Positions 32,301 through 44,809 of a stretch of 64,000 bases of DNA are shown here, in pieces; the first letter of the stretch is position 1; each line of letters begins with the position of its first letter. This stretch comes from Caecitellus pseudoparvulus. Taxonomy: Eukaryota > Bigyra: Bicosoecida. The notes beneath the pieces were generated by a model that saw only the letters and a program-made list of their open reading frames with translations, was not told the origin of the DNA and ran no database searches. The position numbers and the translations under genes are program-made. The stretch spans positions 806,001 to 870,000 of the forward strand of contig CBFFRQ010000069.1 in the NCBI GenBank assembly GCA_965644315.1, in the 5' to 3' direction.

Positions 32301-35300
32301 ACCACGTCCACATCACATCCAACACCCACCCAGCCTCGCACACCCTCCACACCCCCATCGCCCTCCATCACACCGCTCACGCTGGACTCGCTCACACCCC
32401 CCACCACACGCACCACACGGCTGCCCACCCCCACGCCCGCAGCGCTGCTGCCCAGACCCACCTTCGTCACACGCACGTCGCCGTCCGAGCCACCCAGGGA
32501 CACGCCCAGCTTGCCACCGCTCACCACGTGCCACACCTTCATGTCGCCCCCGCTCCCCCCCACATCCACCACACGCCCACGCGCGTACCCTGACCCCCCA
32601 CTGTACACCACGCCCCCACCCACATCACTCACACCCGCCACGCCCAGCAGCCCCCCGCCCCCGCCACCGCCGCTGCCGCTGCCGCCGCCGCCGAACAGGC
32701 CCCCACCGCCCAACAGACTCCCGCCCCCGCCACTCACCCCACCAAACAGACTCCCGCCCACACCGCCGCTGCCGAAGCTCAACCCTGCACCCACGCCAAC
32801 TGACTCACCACCACCACCACCACCCCCAGACCCGCCCTCGCCGACGGACACCGCGTCGCCACCCCCATCACCAGCCCCACCACCCCACTCACCCTCACCA
32901 CACCACACCACCACCGCCACGCCGCTCTCCTCGCTCGCGCCCTCCACAGCACCCTTCAATGTGCTCCCCAGCACGCGCCGGCTCTCACCGCCCCCCACCA
33001 CGTCCACATCACATCCAACACCCACCCAGCCTCGCACACCCTCCACACCCCCATCGCCCTCCATCACACCGCTCACGCTGGACTCGCTCACACCCCCCAC
33101 CACACGCACCACACGGCTGCCCACCCCCACGCCCGCAGCGCTGCTGCCCAGACCCACCTTCGTCACACGCACGTCGCCGTCCGAGCCACCCAGGGACACG
33201 CCCAGCTTGCCACCGCTCACCACGTGCCACACCTTCATGTCGCCCCCGCTCCCCCCCACATCCACCACACGCCCACGCGCGTACCCTGACCCCCCACTGT
33301 ACACCACGCCCCCACCCACATCACTCACCCCTGCCACGCCCAGCAGCCCCCCACCCCCGCCGCCGCCGCCGCTGCCGCTGCCGCTGCCGCCGCTGCCGCT
33401 GCTGCCGCCGCCGAACAGGCCCCCACCGCCCAACAGACTCCCGCCCCCCCCCCTCACCCCACCAAACAGACTCCCGCCCACACCGCCGCTGCCGAAGCTC
33501 AACCCTGCACCCACACCGACTGACTCACCACCACCACCACCGCCCCCAGACCCGCCCTCGCCGACGGACACCGCGTCGCCACCCCCATCACCAGCCCCAC
33601 CATCCCACTCACCCTCACCACACCACACCACCACCGCCACGCCGCTCTCCTCGCTCGCGCCCTCCACAGCACCCTTCAATGTGCTCCCCAGCACGCGCCG
33701 GCTCTCACCACCCCCCACCACGTCCACATCACATCCAACACCCACCCAGCCTCGCACACCCTCCACACCCCCATCGCCCTCCATCACACCGCTCACGCTG
33801 GACTCGCTCACACCCCCCACCACACGCACCACACGGCTGCCCACCCCCACGCCCGCAGCGCTGCTGCCCAGACCCACCTTCGTCACACGCACGTCGCCGT
33901 CCGAGCCACCCAGGGACACGCCCAGCTTGCCACCGCTCACCACGTGCCACACCTTCATGTCGCCCCCGCTCCCCCCCACATCCACCACACGCCCACGCGC
34001 GTACCCTGACCCCCCACTGTACACCACGCCCCCACCCACATCACTCACCCCCGCCACGCCCAGCAGCCCCCCGCCGCTGCCGCCGCCGCTGCCGCTCCCG
34101 CCGCTGCCGCCCCCGCCGCCGCCGCCGCCGAACAGGCCCCCACCGCCCAACAGACTCCCGCCCCCGCCACTCACCCCACCAAACAGACTCCCGCCCACAC
34201 CGCCGCTGCCGAAGCTCAACCCTGCACCCACACCGACTGACTCACCACCACCACCACCGCCCCCCAGACCCGCCCTCGCCGACGGACACCGCGTCGCCAC
34301 CCCCATCACCAGCCCCACCACCCCACTCACCCTCACCACACCACACCACCACCGCCACGCCGCTCTCCTCGCTCGCGCCCTCCACAGCACCCTTCAATGT
34401 GCTCCCCAGCACGCGCCGGCTCTCACCGCCCCCCACCACGTCCACATCACATCCAACACCCACCCAGCCTCGCACACCCTCCACACCCCCATCGCCCTCC
34501 ATCACACCGCTCACGCTGGACTCGCTCACACCCCCCACCACACGCACCACACGGCTGCCCACCCCCACGCCCGCAGCGCTGCTGCCCAGACCCACCTTCG
34601 TCACACGCACGTCGCCGTCCGAGCCACCCAGGGACACGCCCAGCTTGCCACCGCTCACCACGTGCCACACCTTCATGTCGCCCCCGCTCCCCCCCACATC
34701 CACCACACGCCCACGCGCGTACCCTGACCCCCCACTGTACACCACGCCCCCACCCACATCACTCACCCCCGCCACGCCCAGCAGCCCCCACCGCCGCCGC
34801 CGCCGCCGCTGCCGCCGCCGCCGCCGCCGCTCCGCCGCCGCCGCCGCCGAACAGGCCCCCACCGCCCAACAGACTCCCGCCGCCGCCACTCACCCCACCA
34901 AACAGACTCCCGCCCACACCGCCGCTGCCGAAGCTCAACCCTGCACCCACACCGACTGACTCACCACCACCACCACCACCACCCCCAGACCCGCCCTCGC
35001 CGACGGACACCGCGTCGCCACCCCCATCACCAGCCCCACCATCCCACTCACCCTCACCACACCACACCACCACCGCCACGCCGCTCTCCTCGCTCGCGCC
35101 CTCCACAGCACCCTTCAATGTGCTCCCCAGCACGCGCCGGCTCTCACCACCCCCCACCACGTCCACATCACATCCAACACCCACCCAGCCTCGCACACCC
35201 TCCACACCCCCATCGCCCTCCATCACACCGCTCACGCTGGACTCGCTCACACCCCCCACCACACGCACCACACGGCTGCCCACCCCCACGCCCGCAGCGC

Positions 35301-38300
35301 TGCTGCCCAGACCCACCTTCGTCACACGCACGTCGCCGTCCGAGCCACCCAGGGACACGCCCAGCTTGCCACCGCTCACCACGTGCCACACCTTCATGTC
35401 GCCCCCGCTCCCCCCCACATCCACCACACGCCCACGCGCGTACCCTGACCCCCCACTGTACACCACGCCCCCACCCACATCACTCACACCCGCCACGCCC
35501 AGCAGCCCCCCGCCCCCGCCACCGCCGCTGCCGCTGCCGCTGCCGCTGCCGCCCCCGCCGCCGCTGCCGCCGCCGCCGAACAGGCCCCCACCGCCCAACA
35601 GACTCCCGCCCCCGCCACTCACCCCACCAAACAGACTCCCGCCCACACCGCCGCTGCCGAAGCTCAACCCTGCACCCACACCGACTGACTCACCACCACC
35701 ACCACCGCCCCCCAGACCCGCCCTCGCCGACGGACACCGCGTCGCCACCCCCATCACCAGCCCCACCATCCCACTCACCCTCACCACACCACACCACCAC
35801 CGCCACGCCGCTCTCCTCGCTCGCGCCCTCCACAGCACCCTTCAATGTGCTCCCCAGCACGCGCCGGCTCTCACCACCCCCCACCACGTCCACATCACAT
35901 CCAACACCCACCCAGCCTCGCACACCCTCCACACCCCCATCGCCCTCCATCACACCGCTCACGCTGGACTCGCTCACACCCCCCACCACACGCACCACAC
36001 GGCTGCCCACCCCCACGCCCGCAGCGCTGCTGCCCAGACCCACCTTCGTCACACGCACGTCGCCGTCCGAGCCACCCAGGGACACGCCCAGCTTGCCACC
36101 GCTCACCACGTGCCACACCTTCATGTCGCCCCCGCTCCCCCCCACATCCACCACACGCCCACGCGCGTACCCTGACCCCCCACTGTACACCACGCCCCCA
36201 CCCACATCACTCACCCCCGCCACGCCCAGCAGCCCCCCGCCGCTGCCGCTGCCGCTGCCGCCCCCGCCGCTGCCGCCCCCGCCGCCGCCGCCGCCGAACA
36301 GGCCCCCACCGCCCAAAAGACTCCCGCCCCCGCCACTCACCCCACCAAACAGACTCCCGCCCACACCGCCGCTGCCGAAGCTCAACCCTGCACCCACACC
36401 GACTGACTCACCACCACCACCACCGCCCCCAGACCCGCCCTCGCCGACGGACACCGCGTCGCCACCCCCATCACCAGCCCCACCATCCCACTCACCCTCA
36501 CCACACCACACCACCACCGCCACGCCGCTCTCCTCGCTCGCGCCCTCCACAGCACCCTTCAATGTGCTCCCCAGCACGCGCCGGCTCTCACCGCCCCCCA
36601 CCACGTCCACATCACATCCAACACCCACCCAGCCTCGCACACCCTCCACACCCCCATCGCCCTCCATCACACCGCTCACGCTGGACTCGCTCACACCCCC
36701 CACCACACGCACCACACGGCTGCCCACCCCCACGCCCGCAGCGCTGCTGCCCAGACCCACCTTCGTCACACGCACGTCGCCGTCCGAGCCACCCAGGGAC
36801 ACGCCCAGCTTGCCACCGCTCACCACGTGCCACACCTTCATGTCGCCCCCGCTCCCCCCCACATCCACCACACGCCCACGCGCGTACCCTGACCCCCCAC
36901 TGTACACCACGCCCCCACCCACATCACTCACCCCTGCCACGCCCAGCAGCCCCCCACCGCTGCCGCCGCCGCCGCTGCCGCTGCCGCTGCCGCTGCCGCC
37001 CCCGCCGCCGCTGCCGCCGCCGCCGAACAGGCCCCCACCGCCCAACAGACTCCCGCCCCCGCCACTCACCCCACCAAACAGACTCCCGCCCACACCGCCG
37101 CTGCCGAAGCTCAACCCTGCACCCACGCCAACTGACTCACCACCACCACCACCACCACCCCCAGACCCGCCCTCGCCGACGGACACCGCGTCGCCACCCC
37201 CATCACCAGCCCCACCACCCCACTCACCCTCACCACACCACACCACCACCGCCACGCCGCTCTCCTCGCTCGCGCCCTCCACAGCACCCTTCAATGTGCT
37301 CCCCAGCACGCGCCGGCTCTCACCGCCCCCCACCACGTCCACATCACATCCAACACCCACCCAGCCTCGCACACCCTCCACACCCCCATCGCCCTCCATC
37401 ACACCGCTCACGCTGGACTCGCTCACACCCCCCACCACACGCACCACACGGCTGCCCACCCCCACGCCCGCAGCACTGCTGCCCAGACCCACCTTCGTCA
37501 CACGCACGTCGCCGTCCGAGCCACCCAGGGACACGCCCAGCTTGCCACCGCTCACCACGTGCCACACCTTCATGTCGCCCCCGCTCCCCCCCACATCCAC
37601 CACACGCCCACGCGCGTACCCTGATCCCCCACTGTACACCACGCCCCCACCCACATCACTCACCCCTGCCACCCCCAGCAGCCCCCCCCCCCCGCCACCG
37701 CCGCCCCGCCGCTGCCGCTGCCGCTGCCGCCCCCGCCGCTGCCGAACAGGCCCCCACCGCCCAACAGACTCCCGCCCCCGCCACTCACCCCACCAAACAG
37801 ACTCCCGCCCACACCGCCGCTGCCGAAGCTCAACCCTGCACCCACGCCAACTGACTCACCACCACCACCACCACCGCCCCCAGACCCGCCCTCGCCGACG
37901 GACACCGCGTCGCCACCCCCATCACCAGCCCCACCATCCCACTCACCCTCACCACACCACACCACCACCGCCACGCCGCTCTCCTCGCTCGCGCCCTCCA
38001 CAGCACCCTTCAATGTGCTCCCCAGCACGCGCCGGCTCTCACCGCCCCCCACCACGTCCACATCACATCCAACACCCACCCAGCCTCGCACACCCTCCAC
38101 ACCCCCATCGCCCTCCATCACACCGCTCACGCTGGACTCGCTCACACCCCCCACCACACGCACCACACGGCTGCCCACCCCCACGCCCGCAGCACTGCTG
38201 CCCAGACCCACCTTCGTCACACGCACGTCGCCGTCCGAGCCACCCAGGGACACGCCCAGCTTGCCACCGCTCACCACGTGCCACACCTTCATGTCGCCCC

Positions 38301-40560
38301 CGCTCCCCCCCACATCCACCACACGCCCACGCGCGTACCCTGACCCCCCACTGTACACCACGCCCCCACCCACATCACTCACCCCTGCCACGCCCAGCAG
38401 CCCCCCGCCCCCACCGCTGCCGCCCCCGCCGCTGCCGCTGCCGCTGCCGCTGCCGCCGCCGAACAGGCCCCCACCGCCCAACAGACTCCCGCCCCCGCCA
38501 CTCACCCCACCAAACAGACTCCCGCCCACACCGCCGCTGCCGAAGCTCAGTGATTGATCCGCAGGAATCGGTGTTACGGGGGCTTTGGTTGACTGGTGGT
38601 GAGTTCCTAACTCTCCGCCCTCGGCGGCTGCAGCAGGAGTCTTTATGAAGTCTGTTGGCCCCTCAGAATTTGACTGGAGAGGTAAGGCCAAATCTTTGGG
38701 TGAACGTTTTTCCTTGGTCTGAGTACCAGCAAAGACCACTCGCAGTGGGTTGTCATCCGTTATGCGTTGCTTCAATCGCTTGAGAAGCTTCTTTACTGCT
38801 GAGCTTGTCCAGGCCGAAACATCGTACTGGACCCCTTCAGGGACATCAGATGACCTTCCAGCTGGCCACTCAACGCTAAGAATCACGTCGTGCAACTGCA
38901 CAGTCCCAGCGCAAGCCCCGCTTGCAACTATATTCGAAACTGCAGCGCCAAGTCCCACAGAACCGCTGGACCACGGCTGCAGGTTCAACCCAAGCTTTGG
39001 GCTTGTGAAGCAGACTTCATACTGCCTGGGAAGGGCGTTGGCTTTGTCTGAGGTGCTTTGCTGGGCATCCTCCAAGGCTCGTGATTCAGCCGCCATCGCA
39101 GCTTGCGCAGCCTCCACGGCCTGCGGTGTCAGCACACCACAAGCTGACACAACAACGTTGTAGCCGCCTGTGGGAGCACAGTTGTTGGCCTTGTCCACTG
39201 GGAGACTCGCGATCTGAGATACAACAGGCAAGCCGCCTAGGACACGGCCAAAGACGGTGTGTTTGCCGTCCAAGTCTGGAGCAGGGACAGCGGTGATAAA
39301 CCACTGTGAAGTGTTGGTGTTGGGCCCCGAGTTTGCCATTGACAAGGCCCCTGCCTCGTGGCTCAAATCTGAGGGCTCGTCTTCAAAGGGGAGTCGATGG
39401 CTGAAGATGCTGCGGCCTCCCATGCCGTCTCCTCGAGTTATGTCACCCCCCTGGATCAAGCAGCTGGGCAAGATGCGTACAATCCGAGATCCCTCGTATG
39501 TGAGCTCTCCAGAGCTTGCTTGGAACCCCGTGCAAAGGCTGTAAAAGTTGAAGGCTGCCAGGGGTGCCTTATCGTGATAGAGCTTGAGCACGACACGGTT
39601 TGCGGGAAGCGCACCGTCCACCTGTACGGCGCTCTGATGCCATGGAACGGAGACACCATCCTTCGTGATAGCAAAGTCCATGTACACGTGGGTGTGGGCT
39701 TCCGGAAAGCTGCGCGCTCGCGCTTTGAGGTCTCCTGGTCCAGGCTGCGACACTGCGGGCGAGCCTCCCGCCCACGCACTGCCAAAGGTCGCATCAAGGA
39801 TCCCACTCGTGTTTGCAGTGGCATCAAAGGCAGATGCAATGAGGTCGGGAGATGCTGGTGTCAGGGCATCTCGCCCAAGAAGTGAAAGAGTTGCTGGGCT
39901 ACCCTCAACCTCCGCAGGGCTATCCACGTCAACGACCGGGTCGCGGGGCACAATGGGAGCCTCAGGGGATACTGTGGCTTGCTCTTCGCCAAGTGAGCTC
40001 TCTTGCTCTTGACTTTCTCCGGTACCTGGGCTTTGCCGCTGCTCAATCACGGGACGAGGCGTGCGCACTGTTGTACGTGTCGTGCTTGATACCTCAGGAC
40101 TCTCATCGGGCAAGCTGGCTCGAGCAGAAATGGCCGCAAATGCTCGATCCCGGGAGCTTCTCGGATCTGGCATGCTGTGGACGAAGTGGACAAAGGTGTT
40201 GCGATCTGTGGTGTGTATCAGCGCCAACGGCATCGCACCACGCACTTGAGCGGAGGAACAGATCCATCAGCTCGAGCCTTCCAATCCCACAAGTGTTCAT
40301 TGGCGAACCAAGTGAGGGCGGAGAGTGGCAACTTGGCTTCTTCATGCTCCATGCTATGTGCATGCTCCTCGGGGATCGATGCTGGAGGCTCGGGAAGGTC
40401 AGCAATGCTCTGCAGTGTCGTGCGGATTTTGGAGGCCTGCGCACAGTTCACCGGCGTGAGACGAATGTGGAAACGACAGGCTCATAAGCATGCTGACCCT
40501 TTGGTTTCGCCCAAACAGTGAGGATCTTCCTCTGGAGTTGGGCGGGGAGAAGAAGGACAT
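29351..40560 (-). CDS. Cyclophilin-type PPIase fused to a long array of PDZ-like/Gly-Phe-rich units (frame interrupted)
   Basis: Proposed exons 40560-40498, 40436-40246 and 40174-29351; the two 5' joins rest on phase and intron size only. Corrected length is about 3,690 residues. Residues ~250-420 are a cyclophilin domain with IQGGDITRGDGMGG, MANSGPNTNTSQWFI and LDGKHTVFGRV. The catalytic Arg, Gln and His equivalents are kept; the core Phe of the IPxF segment is Cys and the Trp position is Leu, as in many cyclosporin-weak cyclophilins. A single diverged PDZ-like unit follows (~467-577, KLGLNL ... DNPLRVVFAG), then 13 near-identical PDZ units (KLGVSLGGSDGDVRV) separated by Gly linkers with SFG, LFGG motifs. 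The array frame is broken at about 37.70, 35.71, 34.82 and 34.26 kb. The C-terminus diverges over the final 40 residues. I infer a multivalent scaffold. Confidence 0.75.
34260..34265 (-). other. Frame-breaking C6 tract in a PDZ unit (C5 in the other units)
   Basis: Between CCACCG and AGACCC this unit has six C where most units of the same variant have five. The minus-strand frame shifts by one base here and both flanking frames encode the expected repeat. Confidence 0.8.
34785..34855 (-). other. CCG/CTG triplet run with a frame change inside a PDZ linker
   Basis: An almost pure CCGCCG/CTGCCG run. Coming from the N-terminal side it reads poly-Ala instead of poly-Gly, and the downstream repeat is in another frame. 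The net length is out of register by one base relative to other linkers. Confidence 0.65.
35708..35713 (-). other. Second frame-breaking C6 tract at the same unit position
   Basis: This is the same C5-to-C6 expansion as at 34260, two units away. Repeat coding continues on both sides in different frames. Confidence 0.8.
37681..37722 (-). other. Long C-run linker with a frame change (first break in the array)
   Basis: A run of about twelve C followed by CCG/CTG triplets. The frame that carries the cyclophilin domain leaves the repeat pattern here and terminates at 37660, while the next unit continues in another frame. Homopolymer length here is the least reliable part of the window. Confidence 0.65.
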
Positions 40561-41197
40561 CTTGGCAAAGGTCGCCGCGTGTGGAGCAAGCCAGGAAGAG
40601 ATGGCGTTAGTGTGCCAGGAGAGGACCAGGATGCAGCTCGCACTGAAAGCGCCAAGGGGCGGGGGACTTACTCTTCAGCTGCACTTGAAAGGGTGCATGC
40701 GTGAAAAAATGAATTCTTTCCTCCATTGACTTGCTGGCTTCTGCTTGAACTCAAGGAAAAGCATGCACGATTTACAGCGCAATTCTACGCAGCCCAGCCG
40801 AATTCTCTAGCTGGCAGTTTACCTACCAACTCTTCTCCTATGCTACACCTGGTACGCCCTTACGGTATTCAGCACCCACCCCAGTCCGTGAACATACTAC
40901 GTTTGCGCACCACACTTTTCGGGCGCTCTGTGGGCTCATCTGGCGTTCTCCTCTAAGTTGGCGAGCGCGGCGCACACAGGGCAAAAGGTCAGACATGAGC
41001 GTCAGCGTCAGTCGCACCAAGCGAAGTTCCTTGCATCGAGTGATGTGCGGGCGGCGTGTGGCTCACCCTCCGAGCTTGCTGGTATTCCGCAACCTGGCTC
41101 CGCGACAAACTCCAGGCGCTCGGCAAACCCAAAGAGTCCACTACCTCTGCCCCCGCGCATCCCAGCTCCTGTACAACACCCGCCACACCACCTAAGC
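40561..41197. promoter_or_regulatory. Divergent intergenic region between cyclophilin-PDZ and VIT-VWA genes
   Basis: These 637 bases lie between two divergent predicted starts, so they contain both promoters and 5' UTRs. The only ORFs are short and without repeat, domain or composition support. The left border depends on the tentative first exon of the cyclophilin gene. Confidence 0.4.
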
Positions 41198-44100
41198 ATG
41201 GCATCCCTCGGCTCACACGGGTTCCCCGCCCCAAAGCAGGGCAGCCCACAATCCTCTGCCAAGCGCAAGGAGCCAGTGGGGCTGCTGTCAGTCTCGGGCA
41301 GCAGCGTGCCTCTGCAGAGCGTGCACGTTGATGTGAAAGTCATCGACTTCCTCGCTGAGGTGACCATGCGGCAGACATACATCAACTCAGGCTCATCTGC
41401 CATTCAAGCGAAGTATGTGTTTCCCCTGGACAGCAACGGTGAGCCTGCGAGGAGAAAAGTTGTTGGCGTGTTGGCTTCCTCACCACGCCGACTTGTTGTG
41501 CAGGCTGCGTCAACAGCCTGCGCGCTGAGATCGGAGGAAAAGTCGTGGAAGGCAGCGTGAAGGAGCGACAGGAGGCCAAGAAGCAGTTCGACACGGCCGT
41601 GAAGCAAGGGCACGGCGCATACTTGCTTGAAGTGCGTGTGCTAGGCTGCAGCCTGCGACGTGCAACGCGCCTGCTTCTGTCAGTGCTGCACACCTTTCCG
41701 TGTCTGGCAAGCAGGAGGACGTGGACAGCGCTGACATTTTCCAAGCCAGCCTCGGCAACATTCCGGCAGGCGAGGTCGTGGTCCTGGTGCTGTCGTACGT
41801 GACTGAGCTACAAGCCGAAGGCGACCAGTTGCGGTTCACTCTGCCCACATCTGTGGGGGCTCGACACGGCACCCCAAGCAAAGAAGGCTTCGGCTCCACA
41901 GCTTCAGCTTCCAGCGCGAAGCTGAGTCTGGCCGTGGACATCAAGGCCCACAGTGGGATCACGGGCGTTTCGTGCCCCTCTCACGCCGCCACCGTGACCT
42001 TGAAAACGGAAGGCGACTCCCGACGAGCCTGCGTGCAGCTTGAGCAGCAGACTGTCGACCTGGGCGACGACTTACATCTGTTGATTTCACAGCTGCGTCC
42101 GCATGAGCCCCGCGTTTGGGTGGAGACCGACGAGACATCGAACAGCCCCCCCGGCGAGGCTGCTGAAAGCCTTTCGCCCCCTGACGTTGCAACGGCCAAC
42201 CTGGCGCTCCTCGTGAGCATGTTCCCCGACATGGACGCCCTTGACTTCGACAATGATACAGCGGGCGAGTACATCTTCGTCGTGGACCGTTCTGGGAGCA
42301 TGAGTGGTAGCCGTATGCGCCACGCCATCTCAGCTCTGCAGCTCTGCCTGCGCTCTATCCCAGAAGGTTCTACTTTCAACGTCATCGGCTTTGGAAGACA
42401 CCACGAAAGTCTCTTTCCTGCTCCTGCAGTGTACAACGACAGCACCCTGGCCACTGCAAGCGAGCACGTGCGAGGGTTGCAGGCCAACATGGGCGGCACC
42501 AACATCATGGGGCCCCTGCAAGAGGTGTTCGCATCCAAGCCAGACCGCTCACTTCCCAGGCAGATACTGTTGTTCACGGATGGTGAAGTGCGGAACACTC
42601 GTGCCATTGTGGACCTCGTGCGGAAGGAGCACAAAGCCACCGGCTGCAGGCTGTTTTCGTTTGGAATCGGCCGTGAAGTCAGCCACGCACTTGTCCAAGG
42701 CTGTGCCGTGGCGGGGGGTGGGGCTGCTGAGTTCATCAGCCCTGACGAGCGCATGGAGGCCAAGGTGATGCGGCAGATGGCAAAGGCTGTACAGCCCGCC
42801 TTGACGGACTTGTCCATCGAGTGGGGCGAGCTTAAGCCCTTCCTGTGCAACAGCGGGTCCCCGAGAACGCCGCGCCCTCTCTTCCAAGGCAGCCGCTCTC
42901 TAGCATTCGCGACATTGAAGCTTCTTGGAGAGGGTGACTCTCCCGCGGAAGGGGATGCCCCTCGTGACCCTGCTGCAGCGGCGTCTGGTGGCGGCAGTTC
43001 CATCGCCTTGCCACACACAGCAACCATCACGGTCAAAGCCAAAGGTCCTGATGGTGAGCTCACATGGCCACTGACAATTGTGTTACCAAAGGCACTTGTT
43101 GCTGCCTCAGCCCTTGCCTTGACAGGTGCGAGCGGTGCTGAGGGTGGCCCGGCTGCTGACGCCGCTTCGGACAGTGACGACGACGAGGAGGAGGAGGGAG
43201 TCGACTCTGTGCTGACAAAGGGGCGCTTGGTCGCCACGGCAGCTGCTCGGAACCGGATCCGGGACTTGGAGCAAGATGGCGCCAAGGGCCGTGTGGAAGC
43301 AGTCCAGCTCGCGACAGCGTACAACGTCGCGTGCAGGTGGGCTTCGTTCGTGGCTGTTGAGCGGCGGGACAGTAAGGAAGTCAGCCTTGATGCATGGCAA
43401 CCTGGTGAGATGCGGCAGGAGCTCCCGGGGAAGCTTGCTTTGAGGTCGTCCTCCTCAGCTGCGAGGGGTGCGTCGAAGGGCACAGCGAGGCGCCGGGGTC
43501 ACCCTGGTATGTCGAGGCGCATGGAAGCTGCCCCGCAACGTAGCATGGTTGCTGGATTTGCTCGCGCTATGGCTGTTGGATCGACCGGCGGCAGGGGTAG
43601 CGGCTCGCGTGGTGGAGCCCTGCGCGCAAGTAAGGGCGTGGAGAAGAAGAAGTCATCGGCTCGGTCTCGGGTGCGCGATTTCGATGACTTGAGGGAACAA
43701 GGCGCATCTCTCGCGAGATTTGCTCACGGTGCTCCTTCAGAGGCCTCTGAATCTGAGGACTGCGATGTTGACGGATTTCAAGCGGCTGATCGGTTGGACT
43801 TCGCAGCCGCCGCAATGCCCCCACACGCTCCACCCCCAGGAGCCTGTGCGATGCCGCCTATGCCTGTTGGCGCGTTGCAGCCCAAACCAGCTGGTGCAGT
43901 GCGGGCCGTCGCAGCCAGTGGCCCCGTTGGCGGCATGTTTGGGGATTCTGCGGAAGCGAAGCGGGTTGCTGCCAGCCGCCCAACCCTGAACGCGTTTGCA
44001 AAGCAGAGGGCACCGCAGCGCCACTTGCCTTCCATCACCATGGAAGCGGCGACTCCTGAACAGCAGCTGAGCTTCATCGTCCTCTTGCAGGCTTCCTCGG

Positions 44101-44402
44101 GCGCTTTCTCCCTCGACGATGCCACTGCGCAGGTGGCCATGAAGACCAAAGCAGACCTGGTGGCAGCCATGCCCGTTTGCTTGGCAGGTGCTGAGGCAGG
44201 CATCGCGCAAGAAGTATGGGCAACGGCCGTCGTGCTGGCTGTGCTGGAGAGCCGAATTGCCGACCTTGCAACTGAGTGGGCCGTCATGGCAAAGAAGGCC
44301 CGCAAGTTCATGCGCAAGCATGCTGCCTGCTTTGATGTCCCTGGCGCAGATGCCAAGGCCAAGGTCGCTGAGCTCGAACGCCTCGCGTCTGAGTTTTTGT
44401 GA
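41198..44402 (+). CDS. VIT and von Willebrand factor A domain protein (VWA5/PARP4-type)
   Basis: Three exons, 41198-41438, 41504-41631, 41715-44402, joining in phase to 1,018 residues. Residues ~26-165 are a VIT domain (VTMRQTYINSG, EIGGKVVEGSVKERQEAK, GHGAYLLE, SLGNIPAGE), and both introns fall inside it. Residues ~308-490 are a VWA domain with an intact MIDAS: DRSGSM, the Thr in MGGTNI, and Asp in FTDGE. A long low-complexity middle includes an acidic run (SDSDDDEEEEGVDS), basic RG-rich and Pro-rich parts. Residues ~900-1018 match the conserved C-terminal helical region of VWA5/PARP4 proteins (LLQASSGAFSLDD, WATAVVLAVLE). No signal peptide or TM is present, so it is intracellular. Metal-dependent protein binding is inferred; partners are unknown. 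The ATG at 41198 is the first in frame. Confidence 0.9.
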
Positions 44403-44809
44403 CTCTCTCCAGGCGACTTATGTTGGGCGCCATGAAGCAATCCAGTTCTGCCGATCCGCGCTAGAGCACAGGCCTTGGCAGAAACTTGCCACCCCAGGTG
44501 ACAGCAGTTGCCCGCCCAAATTCAGTTTCAGCCAAACGACCACCCTCCATGCACCGCGTCGTCGTCTTTTTCCTCGATTGTTCGAAGGGCCGCGAAGCTG
44601 TGCTGTGCCCAGCGCGGAAATTGCGCCCGTCCCAACCCAACACGCCGACGCAAAGTGTGGGTGCAACGAGAGGCGAGTGGGTTTGAACCTTTCACTAGTG
44701 CGTTTGCCTAAGATAGCTACATCAGGCGCGGCCTTATGCAACGAAGCGCGGGCCAGCATTCGGCGTGCTTGCTGCAATACCCACACAGACCAGTGGACTC
44801 ACCTTCACG
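44403..44809. other. Intergenic, VIT-VWA to DUF2817 gene
   Basis: These 407 bases lie between two plus-strand genes. A GGTTTGAACC-like sequence near 44690 recalls a tRNA B box, but no cloverleaf can be built around it. Nothing else is recognisable; it should hold a terminator and a promoter. Confidence 0.5.

Larger units (their letters stand above)
29471..38549 (-). repeat. Tandem array of 13 units (~696-732 bp) encoding PDZ-like domain plus Gly/Phe linker
   Basis: A conserved block recurs at about 29.49, 30.20, 30.91, 31.62, 32.33, 33.03, 33.75, 34.47, 35.19, 35.91, 36.63, 37.36 and 38.08 kb. The PDZ-coding part is almost base-identical between copies. Length differences sit in the linker, which is a run of CCG/CTG/CCC triplets on the plus strand (Gly/Ser codons in the gene). 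The plus strand is strongly C-rich and the coding strand G-rich over 9 kb. Small shared variants (AACAG/AAAAG, CCACC/CCATC, GCGCTG/GCACTG) distinguish units. Near-identity points to recent expansion or ongoing homogenisation. Confidence 0.93.

Noticed and set aside
29455-34959. 1,834-codon plus-strand ORF rich in His/Pro/Arg, with other long plus-strand ORFs across 29.4-38.6 kb
   Set aside because: These are antisense shadows of the repeat array: its near-identical units keep every frame open. The minus frame has a PDZ pattern and joins the cyclophilin domain; the plus frames have no domain.
29471-38549. FG-nucleoporin identity for the Gly-Phe linkers together with the cyclophilin (RanBP2-like)
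   Set aside because: FG dipeptides are present, but the regular PDZ-like domains and absence of Ran-binding or TPR domains argue against a nucleoporin; they are treated as linkers.
44640-44760. Possible tRNA suggested by GGTTCAAACC on the minus strand
   Set aside because: The T-stem pairs only partly and no acceptor, D or anticodon stem can be formed.
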